In this document: in pieces, positions 46,796 through 55,115 of the stretch
Numbering within the stretch: position 1 is the first letter of the stretch
How the letters are laid out: each line of letters opens with the position of its first letter
Assembly (NCBI RefSeq): GCF_009829925.1
Contig: NZ_SNVJ01000002.1
Span: 186,001-250,000 of the forward strand
Length of the DNA: 64,000 nucleotides
Source: Teichococcus coralli
GTDB lineage: Bacteria > Pseudomonadota > Alphaproteobacteria > Acetobacterales > Acetobacteraceae
Direction: 5' to 3'
Translations under genes and position numbers: made by a program
Notes under the pieces: model-generated
Told to the model about the DNA's origin: nothing
Databases searched by the model: none
What the model saw: the letters and a program-made list of their open reading frames with translations, nothing else

Positions 46796-47095
46796 ATGCG
46801 CCGCTTGCGTGAACTGGCCCTCGCCGCCGCCGCTGCCGCCGGCCTCGCGCTGGGCATGACCGCGGCACCGGAGACCGCCCGGGCGGATGAGGTCGTACTG
46901 GTGCATGACTACTGGCGCCCAGGACCTCCGCCGCCGCGCTGGCATCAGCCCCCGCCACGGCACTACGGCTATGGCTACGGCCATGGCTACGGGCCGCCGC
47001 CGCGGTTCTACCGGCCGCCGCCGCGGGTCTATTACCCGCCGCCGCCGCCCCGTTACTACCGGCCGCGGCCGGTGCCCTACCACTACCGCTACTGA
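46796..47095 (+). CDS. Exported Pro/Tyr-rich small protein, 99 aa
   Basis: A signal peptide (residues 1-31, ending near TARA) is followed by about 65 residues of low complexity: first WRPGPPPPRWHQPPPRHYG, then alternating Tyr-Gly-His, and then PPP-x-YY/YRPPPR units. The mature chain is strongly basic and aromatic. Such chains bind walls, polyphosphate or metals (His), or act as assembly scaffolds. AGGAGG at 46781-46786 is an ideal ribosome site for ATG 46796. No family assignment; a strong bidirectional terminator follows. Confidence 0.75.
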   Translation: MRRLRELALAAAAAAGLALGMTAAPETARADEVVLVHDYWRPGPPPPRWHQPPPRHYGYGYGHGYGPPPRFYRPPPRVYYPPPPPRYYRPRPVPYHYRY

Positions 47096-47106
47096 TCACC
47101 GGAAAT

Positions 47107-47143
47107 GGAAAGGCCGGGGGATGCTTCTCCCCCCGGCCTTTCC
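47107..47143. terminator. Strong bidirectional intrinsic terminator
   Basis: GGAAAGGCCGGGGG (47107-47120) pairs perfectly with CCCCCGGCCTTTCC (47130-47143), a 14-bp stem with a 9-base loop. The AAA/TTT runs near the stem base can serve as tails in both directions. It lies between convergent genes, 11 bases after the Pro/Tyr-rich gene and 19 before the ubiK-like stop. Confidence 0.85.
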
Positions 47144-47162
47144 CATGCCCGCCGGCGGCGGG

Positions 47163-47489
47163 TCAGCCGATATCCTGCTCCGGCAGCGGACCGGGCTTGG
47201 GCGCCTCGCCCGGCGTGCGGGCCGCGAGCTTCGCCTCCAGCTGTGCCACCCGCTCGGCCAGCGCCGCGCTTTCCTCGCGGGCGCGGCGGGCCACCTCCAG
47301 CGCCGCGTCGAGATCCTCGCGCCGCACCAGTTCCAGGCGCTGCACGATCGTCTCGACCTGCGACTTCGCCATGGCCTCCATCTCGGAGCGCAGCCCGGCC
47401 ATCACCGAGAAGGCCCCTCCGGCCATGCCGGCCAGGTCGTCGAAGAAGCGGCCGCGGCGGCCAGGGCCGCTCTCGGAACCGGTATCCAT
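47163..47489 (-). CDS. UbiK/YqiC-like accessory factor (BMFP family)
   Basis: A 108-residue protein with an amphipathic N-terminal segment (RFFDDLAGMAGGAFSVMAGLRSEMEAMAKSQVE), then a predicted trimeric coiled coil (QRLELVRREDLDAALEVARRAREESAALAERVAQLEAKL). This layout, with the REDLDAA patch, is that of UbiK, which helps assemble ubiquinone-making enzymes. AAGGAG lies before ATG 47489. It diverges from the heptose epimerase gene. Confidence 0.82.
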   Translation of the reverse strand: MDTGSESGPGRRGRFFDDLAGMAGGAFSVMAGLRSEMEAMAKSQVETIVQRLELVRREDLDAALEVARRAREESAALAERVAQLEAKLAARTPGEAPKPGPLPEQDIG

Positions 47490-47625
47490 CTGCTCAATCT
47501 CCTTATGCGGCGTGTTCGCCGAAGCTCGCGCCCAACTTGCCCGCCCCGCCGCCCGGCGCCTATACCCGGCGCGCCCGGCGGGGCGACCCCTCCTCCCGCT
47601 TTCACCTTCGCGGAAGGCTTGTTGC

Positions 47626-48618
47626 ATGTATCTGGTCACGGGCGGGGCCGGTTTCATCGGCTCCAACATCGTCGCGGCGCTCTGCGAGCGGGGCTCCGAA
47701 GTGCTGGTCTGCGACCGGCTGCGCGCCGGCGACCCCGGGCGCGAGAAGTGGCGCAACCTGGCGCATCACGGCATCGCCGGCATCCTGCCGCCGGACCGGC
47801 TCTGGTCCTGGCTGGCCGAATCGCCTCGGCCGGAGGCGATCATCCACATGGGCGCCATCAGCGACACCACGGTGCGCGACGGCGACCTGGTGGTGGAGAA
47901 CAACCTTTCCCTCACCCTGCAGCTCTGGAGCTGGTGCGCCGAGAACGGGGTGCGGCTGGTCTACGCCTCCTCCGCCGCCACTTTCGGCGACGGCACCGAG
48001 GGCTTCGAGGACGACGCCGCGCCGGACTACCTCGCCCGCCTGCGGCCGCTGAACCTTTACGGCTGGTCGAAGCACGCGACGGACCGCCGCGTCACCGACC
48101 TGCTGGCGCGCGGCAATCCGGCGCCGCCGCAATGGGCGGGGCTGAAGTTCTTCAACGTCTACGGGCCGAATGAGTACCACAAGGGCCGCATGGCCAGCGT
48201 GGTGCTGCACAAGTTCCGCCAGATCATGACCGGCGCCCCGGCCACGCTGTTCCGTGCGGACCGCGAGGGCATCGCCGATGGCGAGCAGCTGCGCGACTTC
48301 GTGCACGTGGACGACTGCGTGGCCGTGGTGCTGTGGCTGCTGGACAACCCGCGGGCCTCGGGCCTGTTCAACGTCGGCACCGGCACCGCGCGGTCCTTCC
48401 TGGACCTGACGCGCGCCATCTACGCCGCGCTGGACAAGCCGCCCGAGATCGCCTTCGTGGACATGCCGGTCGATCTCGTCGGCAAGTACCAGTACTTCAC
48501 CGAGGCGCAGATGGATCGCCTGCGCGCCGCCGGCTTCACCGGCACCGCAACCAGCCTGGAGGACGGCGTGCGCCGCTACGTGCAGGACTTCCTGACCCAG
48601 CCCGACCCGTATCGCTGA
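47626..48618 (+). CDS. hldD: ADP-L-glycero-D-manno-heptose 6-epimerase
   Basis: A 330-residue extended SDR that makes the ADP-heptose used in lipopolysaccharide core. The cofactor motif is VTGGAGFIGSNI (4-15), SSAATFGDGTEGF and NLYGWSKHATDR hold the catalytic Ser, Tyr and Lys, and KFFNVYGPNEYHKGRMASV and ADGEQLRDFVHVDDC are HldD-specific. ATG 47626 starts the Rossmann fold directly. lgt follows eight bases later. Confidence 0.94.
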   Translation: MYLVTGGAGFIGSNIVAALCERGSEVLVCDRLRAGDPGREKWRNLAHHGIAGILPPDRLWSWLAESPRPEAIIHMGAISDTTVRDGDLVVENNLSLTLQLWSWCAENGVRLVYASSAATFGDGTEGFEDDAAPDYLARLRPLNLYGWSKHATDRRVTDLLARGNPAPPQWAGLKFFNVYGPNEYHKGRMASVVLHKFRQIMTGAPATLFRADREGIADGEQLRDFVHVDDCVAVVLWLLDNPRASGLFNVGTGTARSFLDLTRAIYAALDKPPEIAFVDMPVDLVGKYQYFTEAQMDRLRAAGFTGTATSLEDGVRRYVQDFLTQPDPYR

Positions 48619-48626
48619 GCGGCCGG

Positions 48627-49442
48627 ATGCTTTTCGCCATCCCCTTTCCCGCGATCGACCCGGTGCTCATCGAGCTCGGGCCTTTCGCCATCCGCTGGTA
48701 CGCGCTGGCCTATATCGCGGGCATCCTGCTCGGCTGGCGGCTGATGCGGCGGCTTGCCGCGCTGCCGCCGGTCGCCGCCAGCGCCGAGCAGGTGGACGAC
48801 TTCGTCACCTGGGCGGTGCTGGGCGTGATCCTCGGCGGACGGCTTGGCTATGTGCTGTTCTACCAGCCGGACCACTACCTCTCCGCCCCCTGGGAGGCGC
48901 TCTACCTCTGGCGTGGCGGCATGTCCTTCCATGGCGGGGCCACCGGGGTGATCCTCGCCATCATCCTGTTCTGCCGCAGCCGCGGGCTCGACATCCGCCG
49001 CTTCGGGGACCGGCTGACGGCGGTGACGCCGATCGGCCTGTTCTTCGGCCGTCTCGCCAACTTCATCAATGGCGAACTCTGGGGCCGCGTCACCGACGTG
49101 CCCTGGGCCATGGTCTTCCCGCATGCCGGGCCGGAGCCACGCCACCCCAGCCAGCTCTACCAGGCCTTCATGGAGGGCATCTGCCTCTTCGTGCTGCTGC
49201 AGGTGATCGTCCGCATCCCGGCGCTCAGGGCGCGCAAGGGCTTCACCGCCGGCGCCTTCCTGGCCGGCTATGGGGTGGCGCGCATCATCGGCGAGCTTTT
49301 CCGCCAGCCCGACGCGCAGCTCGGCTTTCTCTGGGGCGGCGCCACCATGGGGCAGATCCTTTCGGTGCCGATGATCCTGGCTGGCGCCGCGCTGATGCTG
49401 GCGGCCCGGCCCGAGCCGGTGCAGCGGCCGGTCGCGGCGTGA
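48627..49442 (+). CDS. lgt: Prolipoprotein diacylglyceryl transferase
   Basis: A 271-residue inner-membrane enzyme that attaches diacylglycerol to the lipobox cysteine of prolipoproteins. Family landmarks are IRWYALAYIAGILLGW, LGGRLGYVLFY, SFHGGATGV with the essential His, and the Lgt signature GRLANFINGELWGRVTDVPWAMVFP. RHPSQLYQAFMEG follows. It ends in a GTGA overlap with the methyltransferase gene. At least two lipoprotein genes in the window need this enzyme. Confidence 0.97.
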   Translation: MLFAIPFPAIDPVLIELGPFAIRWYALAYIAGILLGWRLMRRLAALPPVAASAEQVDDFVTWAVLGVILGGRLGYVLFYQPDHYLSAPWEALYLWRGGMSFHGGATGVILAIILFCRSRGLDIRRFGDRLTAVTPIGLFFGRLANFINGELWGRVTDVPWAMVFPHAGPEPRHPSQLYQAFMEGICLFVLLQVIVRIPALRARKGFTAGAFLAGYGVARIIGELFRQPDAQLGFLWGGATMGQILSVPMILAGAALMLAARPEPVQRPVAA

Positions 49443-50443
49443 ACGCGCCCGAGCGGCTCGACCGCTTCATGGCCCGCGCGGCGGCGGCCTACTATGCCGC
49501 GCGCGACCCCTTCGGGGCCAAGGGCGACTTCATCACCTCGCCCGAGATCAGCCAGGCGTTCGGCGAGTGCCTGGGCCTTTGGACGGCGGTGGCGTGGCAA
49601 CAGATGGGCCGCCCCGACCCGGTGCTGCTGGTTGAGCTTGGCCCCGGCCGTGGCACGCTGATGGCCGACGCGCTGCGCGCCGTTGGCGGAGTGATGCCGG
49701 CCTTCCGCGCCGCGATCCGCCTCCATCTGGTGGAGCAGAGCCCCGGACTGCGCGCCGCCCAGGCTGCCGCCCTCCCCGGCGCCGACCCCACCTGGCACCA
49801 CAGCGCCGGGACGCTGCCGCCTGGCCCGGCGCTGATCCTGGCCAATGAGTTTCTCGACGCCCTGCCGATCCGCCAGTTCGTCCGCCATGGCGGAAGCTGG
49901 CGCGAGCGCTTCGTGCAGGACGGCGCCTTTGTCGAGGCTGCCCCCGAGTCGCCCCCGGCGCTCCCCGCGGAGGCACCGGAGGGCGCGGTGCAGGAGGTCT
50001 GCGAGCCGGCCCGCGCCCTTGCCTCCGCGTTGGGCGCGCGGCTGGCGGCGCAGGGCGGCGCGGCGCTGTTCATCGACTACGGCCCGGCGCGAAGCGGGTT
50101 CGGCGAAAGCCTGCAGGCGCTCTCGGCACACCGTGCCGCCGACCCCCTGGCGGAGCCCGGCAGCGCCGACATCACCGCCCATGTGGACTTCCAGGCAATG
50201 GCCGAGGCCGGCCGTGCCGCCGGAGCCGCCGCCCGGGGTCCGGTGCCACAGGGATTGTTCCTGCAGTCACTCGGGCTGGTGACGCGCGCCGCCATGCTGG
50301 CCCGTGCCGCTCCGGCCCAGGCCGGGCACCAGCTTTCCGCCGCCCAGCGGCTGATCGCGCCGGAAGGCATGGGCCGTCTGTTCAAGGCCCTGGCGCTTTG
50401 CCACCCTGCCCTGCCCTCTTTACCCGGTTTCGAAAGCGCATGA
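49439..50443 (+). CDS. MidA/NDUFAF7-type SAM-dependent methyltransferase
   Basis: A 334-residue class I methyltransferase like MidA/NDUFAF7, which in mitochondria methylates an arginine of complex I subunit NDUFS2. AYYAARDPFGAKGDFITSPEISQAFGECLGLW is the family N-terminus and VELGPGRGTLMADALRA (about 64-80) binds SAM. LANEFLDALPIRQFV follows. It starts with GTG in a four-base overlap with lgt and ends in ATGA overlap with pgeF. A role in complex I assembly is inferred by homology. Confidence 0.9.
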   Translation: MNAPERLDRFMARAAAAYYAARDPFGAKGDFITSPEISQAFGECLGLWTAVAWQQMGRPDPVLLVELGPGRGTLMADALRAVGGVMPAFRAAIRLHLVEQSPGLRAAQAAALPGADPTWHHSAGTLPPGPALILANEFLDALPIRQFVRHGGSWRERFVQDGAFVEAAPESPPALPAEAPEGAVQEVCEPARALASALGARLAAQGGAALFIDYGPARSGFGESLQALSAHRAADPLAEPGSADITAHVDFQAMAEAGRAAGAAARGPVPQGLFLQSLGLVTRAAMLARAAPAQAGHQLSAAQRLIAPEGMGRLFKALALCHPALPSLPGFESA

Positions 50444-51210
50444 CCGCCGAATTCCTCACCGCCACCCCGCTGTCCGGCCTGCCGCACGGCTTCTTCACCC
50501 GGCGCGGCGGGGTGTCCAAGGGCGGCTTCGCCACGCTCAACTGCTCGCTCTCCGGGCAGGACGAGCCCGAGGCGGTGGCGGCCAACCGCGCGCTCGCCAT
50601 GGCGGCGCTTGGCCTGCCGGCCGGCGCCTTGTCCAGCGCCTACCAGGTGCACGGCATCGCCGTGGCCGAGGTGACGGCCCCGATCCCCAGCGACGCCCGC
50701 CCGGAGGCGGATGCGCTGGTCACCAACCGGCCCGGCCTGGCGCTGGGCGTCGTCACCGCCGACTGCGGGCCGGTGCTGTTCGCCGACCAGAAGGCCGGCG
50801 TGGTGGCCGCCGCCCATGCCGGCTGGCGCGGCGCCGTGGCCGGCATCCTGGAGGAGACGCTGGCGGCCATGGAGCGGCTCGGCGCCCGCCGCGGTGACAT
50901 CGCGGCCGTGGTCGGCCCCTGCATCCGCCAGAGCTCCTACGAGGTGGGAATGGACCTGCGGGAAGCGGTGCTCGCGCAGAATCCGGCCAGCGAGCGCTTC
51001 TTCATCGAGGGGCGGCGGCCGGGCCACTGGCAGTTCGACCTGCCGGGCTACTGCGCCGCGCGGATGGTGGCCGCAGGCGCCGGCACCGTGGCGGTGCTCG
51101 CCGCCGACACCTTCGCCGATGCCGGCAGCTTCTTCAGCCACCGGCGACGGACCCTTGCGGGCGAAGGGCCGATCGGCCACCAGCTCTCCGCCATCGCCCT
51201 GCCGGGCTGA
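50440..51210 (+). CDS. pgeF: Peptidoglycan editing factor / YfiH-family laccase-domain enzyme
   Basis: A 256-residue enzyme of the YlmD/YfiH family; in Escherichia coli it removes misincorporated L-serine from cell-wall precursors. GFFTRRGGVSKGGFATLNCS opens the domain. Zinc-site residues lie in AYQVHGIAV (His), VVTADCGPVLF (Cys) and AAAHAGWRGAVAG (His). It overlaps the methyltransferase gene (ATGA). The lgt-midA-pgeF order is common in alphaproteobacteria. Confidence 0.93.
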   Translation: MTAEFLTATPLSGLPHGFFTRRGGVSKGGFATLNCSLSGQDEPEAVAANRALAMAALGLPAGALSSAYQVHGIAVAEVTAPIPSDARPEADALVTNRPGLALGVVTADCGPVLFADQKAGVVAAAHAGWRGAVAGILEETLAAMERLGARRGDIAAVVGPCIRQSSYEVGMDLREAVLAQNPASERFFIEGRRPGHWQFDLPGYCAARMVAAGAGTVAVLAADTFADAGSFFSHRRRTLAGEGPIGHQLSAIALPG

Positions 51211-51226
51211 TCGAGGGGCAGATCCG

Positions 51227-51298
51227 ATGCCCTACTTGATCATGTTCCTCCTTTTCATGGTGCTGACCATGCTGGTGTCCTGCTTTGCGATGCTCTGA
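51227..51298 (+). CDS. Tiny single-helix membrane protein, 23 aa
   Basis: GAGGGG at 51213-51218 lies eight bases before ATG 51227, and the 23-codon frame is almost wholly hydrophobic (Met/Leu/Phe-rich, with one Cys near the end, MLVSCFAML). It would form one membrane helix. It is in line with pgeF (16 bases upstream) and overlaps the lipoprotein gene start by 14 bases, so it may couple translation of the latter. Too short for homology; judged on ribosome site and composition. Confidence 0.5.
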   Translation: MPYLIMFLLFMVLTMLVSCFAML

Positions 51299-52226
51299 CC
51301 GTCTGCGCCGGCTCCTCCCGGCGCTGCTCCTGCTGCTGGCCGCCGCCTGCGGCGACATCCGCCCCTATGCCGGCCATCCCGGCGGCGACGCGCCGCGGCT
51401 GGTGCTGCCGCCAGCCTACCGTATCGCCGTGCCGCCGCCCGGGCAGGCGCTGCTGAGCAACGCCGGGGCCACCGCCTTCGCCGACTCCCTCGCAGAGGCG
51501 CTGCGGGCGGCCGAGGTGCCCGCCGCCGCCGCCGAATCCAACCCGCTGGACTGGCCGCTCGCCGTCAGGGTGGAGCGGCAGGGCGCGACGGTGGTGCCGC
51601 ATTACGAGTTGCGCGACGCCGACGGCGCATCCCTCGGCGCCGCCACCGGAAAGCCGGTGCCGCTGCAAGGCTGGGGGCTGGAGGACCCGGCGCTGTTCAA
51701 GGAGGTGGCCAGCCGCGACGCTCCCGCCATCGCCGCGCTGCTCGGCCGCGTGGAGGCCAGCCGCAAGGCCAGCGACCCGAAGGCGCTGGCCGGCGAAGGG
51801 CCGCTGCGCATCCGGCTGGCCGGCGTGAAGGGCGCGCCGGGCGACGGGAACAAGAGCCTGAACGACCGCATGGGCGACTTCCTGACCCAGCTCGGCTACC
51901 TGCCGCAGGATACGGCGGAGGGCGCGACCTATGCGGTGCAGGGCGTGGTGAACGCGGTGCCGGTGGCGGGCAACAAGCAGCGCATCGAACTGCAATGGAT
52001 CGTCTCGCGGCGGGATGGCTACGAGCTCGGCCGCGTGGTGCAGCTCAACGAGGTGCCGCGCGGCTCGCTGAACGGCCTCTGGGGCGACGTCGCCTATGTG
52101 GCCGCCGAGCAGGCGGCGAACGGCATCCGCGACGTGCTGCGCAACGCCACCGCGCCGGCCCAGCCGGCCGCCGCTCAGGCCGAGCCCGGCAAGGCGCCGC
52201 CAGAGACCCTGCGCGCGGCGCGCTGA
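51285..52226 (+). CDS. Putative lipoprotein, 313 aa
   Basis: An Arg-rich N-terminus and hydrophobic run end in a lipobox-like LLAAACGD (Cys near residue 22). The mature part has two similar-sized halves: residues about 30-140 ([23 protein letters not shown]) and 170-290 ([71 protein letters not shown]), like envelope proteins with repeated alpha/beta domains. The Ala/Pro-rich tail is variable. The start is TTG 51285, overlapping the tiny ORF. Family unknown. Confidence 0.75.
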   Translation: MRCSDRLRRLLPALLLLLAAACGDIRPYAGHPGGDAPRLVLPPAYRIAVPPPGQALLSNAGATAFADSLAEALRAAEVPAAAAESNPLDWPLAVRVERQGATVVPHYELRDADGASLGAATGKPVPLQGWGLEDPALFKEVASRDAPAIAALLGRVEASRKASDPKALAGEGPLRIRLAGVKGAPGDGNKSLNDRMGDFLTQLGYLPQDTAEGATYAVQGVVNAVPVAGNKQRIELQWIVSRRDGYELGRVVQLNEVPRGSLNGLWGDVAYVAAEQAANGIRDVLRNATAPAQPAAAQAEPGKAPPETLRAAR

Positions 52227-52404
52227 GATCCTCCGGGCTGGGCGGAGTGGCGAGGCCTCCGCTCCACGCAGCCCGGCATCACGCTTCCGGCATGACCGCC
52301 GGACGTACGGCGATGGACATATCTTCGTCACGTTGCTACCACGCGCCCGTTCCTCGCCGGGCCCGACTTCCAGCAGGGTCCGCTGCCCGGAGATGTCGCG
52401 CCCC

Positions 52405-53337
52405 ATGAAGATCGTCGCCTGCAACAGCAACCGCCCGCTCGCCGAGGCGGTCGCCGCCGCACTGAACCTCCCCCTTACGCAGGCTTCCATCCGCCGCTTC
52501 GCGGACATGGAGGTCTTCGTGGAGATTCACGAGAACATCCGCGGCGAGGATGTGTTCGTGGTGCAGTCCACCTCCTACCCCGCCAACGACAACCTGATGG
52601 AGCTGCTAATCACGCTGGATGCGCTGAAGCGCAGCTCGGCGCGGCGCATCACGGCGGTCATCCCCTATTTCGGCTATGCCCGGCAGGACCGGAAGTCCGG
52701 CCCCCGCACGCCGATCAGCGCCAAGCTGGTGGCCAACCTGATCACCGAGGCGGGCGCCGACCGCGTGCTGACGCTTGACCTGCATGCCGGGCAGATCCAG
52801 GGCTTCTTCGACATTCCGGTGGACAACCTCTTCGCCGCCCCGCTCTTCGCGCGCGACATCCTGGAGCGCTACAAGGGCCGTGACCTGATGGTGGTCTCCC
52901 CCGACGTGGGCGGCGTGGTGCGCGCCCGCGCCATCGCGGCCCGCCTGCACACCGACCTCGCCATCATCGACAAGCGCCGCCCCCGCGCCGGCGTCTCCGA
53001 GGTGATGAACGTCATCGGCGATGTGGAGGGGCGGGATTGCATCCTAGTGGATGACATCGTCGATTCCGGCGGCACCCTCTGCAACGCCGCCGACGCGCTG
53101 CTGAAGAACGGCGCCAAGTCGGTCAGCGTCTATGTCACGCATGGCGTCTTCTCGGGCGGCGCCGTGGCCCGGATCGGCGCCGCGCAGATCGAGCAGATGG
53201 TGGTGACGGACAGCATCCAGGCCACCGAGGCCGTGCGGGTCTCGACCAACATCCGCCAGCTGACCATCGCGCCGCTGCTGGCCGAAGCGGTGCGGCGCAT
53301 CAGCGAGGAAAGCTCGGTTTCCACGCTGTTCAACTGA
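52405..53337 (+). CDS. prs: Ribose-phosphate pyrophosphokinase (PRPP synthetase)
   Basis: A 310-residue enzyme that makes PRPP from ribose 5-phosphate and ATP for purine, pyrimidine, histidine and NAD synthesis. [20 protein letters not shown] binds [21 protein letters not shown] is the flexible loop, and [18 protein letters not shown] is the PRPP-binding signature. ATG 52405 ([11 protein letters not shown]) gives the canonical length; ATG 52393 adds four residues. 178 bases upstream are non-coding. Confidence 0.97.
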   Translation: MKIVACNSNRPLAEAVAAALNLPLTQASIRRFADMEVFVEIHENIRGEDVFVVQSTSYPANDNLMELLITLDALKRSSARRITAVIPYFGYARQDRKSGPRTPISAKLVANLITEAGADRVLTLDLHAGQIQGFFDIPVDNLFAAPLFARDILERYKGRDLMVVSPDVGGVVRARAIAARLHTDLAIIDKRRPRAGVSEVMNVIGDVEGRDCILVDDIVDSGGTLCNAADALLKNGAKSVSVYVTHGVFSGGAVARIGAAQIEQMVVTDSIQATEAVRVSTNIRQLTIAPLLAEAVRRISEESSVSTLFN

Positions 53338-53344
53338 GGCGTCC

Positions 53345-53818
53345 ATGCGCCTCACGCTCCGCGCGGCCACGGCCGCGGACCGCGCGGCGCTGCTGGAGCA
53401 GTTCCTGGGGCTGAACCTCTATGAGCAGCCCCTCTCAGGCGACCGCCGCACCGATCTCGCGGGCGCCGCGGAGGCGCTGGGCGAGGCCGAGCGCCGCGTT
53501 GCCGGCCAGGGCGGCCATGCCCTGGTCGCCGAGGTGGACGGCGCCGTGATCGGCCACCTCTTCCTGAGCTTCGAACGGCAGGGCCCCTGCATCGCCGAGG
53601 AAGAGCACGGCCATGTGGCGGAATTCTTCGTGCGCGAGGGCTGGCGTGGCCATGGCGTCGGCCGCGCCCTGCTCCGCGAGGCCGAGCGCCTGGCGAGGCT
53701 GCGCGGGGTGAAGCGGCTGATGATCGGCGTGCTGGCCGGCAACCACCGCGCCGAGGCGCTCTATCGCCGGCAAGGCTACGCTCCCTACGCCACCGAACTG
53801 GTCAAGCCGCTGCGCTGA
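53345..53818 (+). CDS. GNAT-family N-acetyltransferase
   Basis: A 157-residue acetyl-CoA-dependent acyltransferase. LVAEVDGAVIGHLFLSF, then EEHGHVAEFFVREGWRGHGVGRALLREAERLARLRG (motif A with the RGHGVG coenzyme A loop, near 99-104) and VLAGNHRAEALYRRQGY (motif B) are all present. It starts seven bases after prs and is likely co-transcribed. The substrate is unknown. Confidence 0.88.
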   Translation: MRLTLRAATAADRAALLEQFLGLNLYEQPLSGDRRTDLAGAAEALGEAERRVAGQGGHALVAEVDGAVIGHLFLSFERQGPCIAEEEHGHVAEFFVREGWRGHGVGRALLREAERLARLRGVKRLMIGVLAGNHRAEALYRRQGYAPYATELVKPLR

Positions 53819-53900
53819 CCTGGCCCCCCCTTGCGCCTCCCGCCTGCGCCGCCGATGCTCCCCGCCCAAGGCCCAAGGGCCAGAAAGGGAATCCGCACAC

Positions 53901-54524
53901 ATGAAGCTCTACTACTCCCCCGGCGCCTGCTCGCTCGGCATCCACGTCGTGCTGGAGGAGATCGGCAAGCCCTTCGAGACGGCGCGCACGCCGCTCAAGG
54001 AGGGCGCGCAGAACACGCCCGAGTTCCAGGCGATCAACCCGAAGGGCAAGGTGCCCGCCCTGCAGCGCGACGACGGCTCGGTGCTGACCGAGTGGCCCGC
54101 CATCGCCTTCTGGCTGGCGGCGAGCAACCCCGCGTCGAAGCTCTGGCCGGAGGGGATCGAGGCGCAGGCGCGCGCCTACGAGGCGATGGACTACATCTGC
54201 GGCACCATCCACCCGCAAGGCTTCACCCGCCTGTTCAACCAAGCCCGCTTCGCGCCCAGCGAGGCCGATCATCCGAAGGTCATCGAGCAGGGCCGCGCCA
54301 TCGCGGAGAAGGGCTTCGCCGTGCTGGACAAGCGGTGGACCGGCGATGAATGGGTGCTGGCCTCGGGCTACTCGGTGGCCGATGCGGCGCTGTTCTTCGT
54401 CTGCTACTGGGCGGTGAAGCGCATGAACATGACGCTGCTGCCGCGCATCGCGGCGCATTTCGAGCGCATGCTGGCCCGTCCGGCGGTGCAGCGGGCGCTC
54501 GCCACCGAGGGCCTGCCGGCCTGA
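53901..54524 (+). CDS. Glutathione S-transferase family protein
   Basis: A 207-residue GST of the beta-like class. The thioredoxin-fold half opens with MKLYYSPGACSLGIHVVLEE, in which SPGACS provides the catalytic Ser/Cys, and KGKVPALQRDDGSVLTEWPAIAFWLA binds glutathione. The helical half contains SGYSVADAALFFVCYW, the N-capping box region. AAAGGGA precedes ATG 53901. Its stop overlaps the next start (TGATG). Confidence 0.93.
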   Translation: MKLYYSPGACSLGIHVVLEEIGKPFETARTPLKEGAQNTPEFQAINPKGKVPALQRDDGSVLTEWPAIAFWLAASNPASKLWPEGIEAQARAYEAMDYICGTIHPQGFTRLFNQARFAPSEADHPKVIEQGRAIAEKGFAVLDKRWTGDEWVLASGYSVADAALFFVCYWAVKRMNMTLLPRIAAHFERMLARPAVQRALATEGLPA

Positions 54525-55108
54525 TGCCGGACGCCGCCCCGCTCACGCAGAAGGCGTTCTGGTTCCTCCGCCACGGCGAGACGGACTGGAACGCGCGCGG
54601 GCTGTCCCAGGGCAATGTGGACATCCCGCTGAACAGCATCGGCATCGCTCAGGCCGAACGGGCGGCGGCGGCGCTGCGGGGCAAGGAGATCGCCACCATC
54701 GTCTCCTCGCCGCTGGGCCGCGCCCGGAACACGGCCGAGGCTGTGGCGGCGGTGCTTGGCTTGCCCGTGCAGATCCATGAGCCGCTGCACGAGGTGTCAT
54801 TCGGCGTGCAGGAGGGCCAGCCCATGGCGGGCTGGTTCGACGACTGGGTGGAGGGCCGCTTCACCCCCGAGGGCGCCGAGAGCTTCGCCCAGCTCCGTGC
54901 CCGCACCGCGGCGGCCATCAACCACTGCCTGGCCCTGCCAGGGCCGGTGCTGGTGGTGGCGCATGGTGCGCTCTGGCGCGCCTTCCGTGCCGATGCCGGG
55001 CTGCCGCCCAACGTCCGCACGCCCAATGCGCTGCCGATGTGGGTGACGCCGCCGGCACCCGGCGAGACCGCGTGGCGTTTCGAGCCGCTCGGGATGCCGG
55101 GCGCCTGA
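54524..55108 (+). CDS. Histidine phosphatase (phosphoglycerate-mutase-like)
   Basis: A 194-residue histidine phosphatase. The phospho-His motif is FWFLRHGETDWNARG (about 12-26), with arginine in SSPLGRARNTAEAV and the second catalytic His in VLVVAHGALWRAF. It lacks the long insert of glycolytic mutase, so it is a CobC/GpmB-type phosphatase of unknown substrate. Translation is coupled to the GST gene. It is convergent with the iron-transport genes. Confidence 0.9.
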   Translation: MPDAAPLTQKAFWFLRHGETDWNARGLSQGNVDIPLNSIGIAQAERAAAALRGKEIATIVSSPLGRARNTAEAVAAVLGLPVQIHEPLHEVSFGVQEGQPMAGWFDDWVEGRFTPEGAESFAQLRARTAAAINHCLALPGPVLVVAHGALWRAFRADAGLPPNVRTPNALPMWVTPPAPGETAWRFEPLGMPGA

Positions 55109-55115
55109 CCACGGC

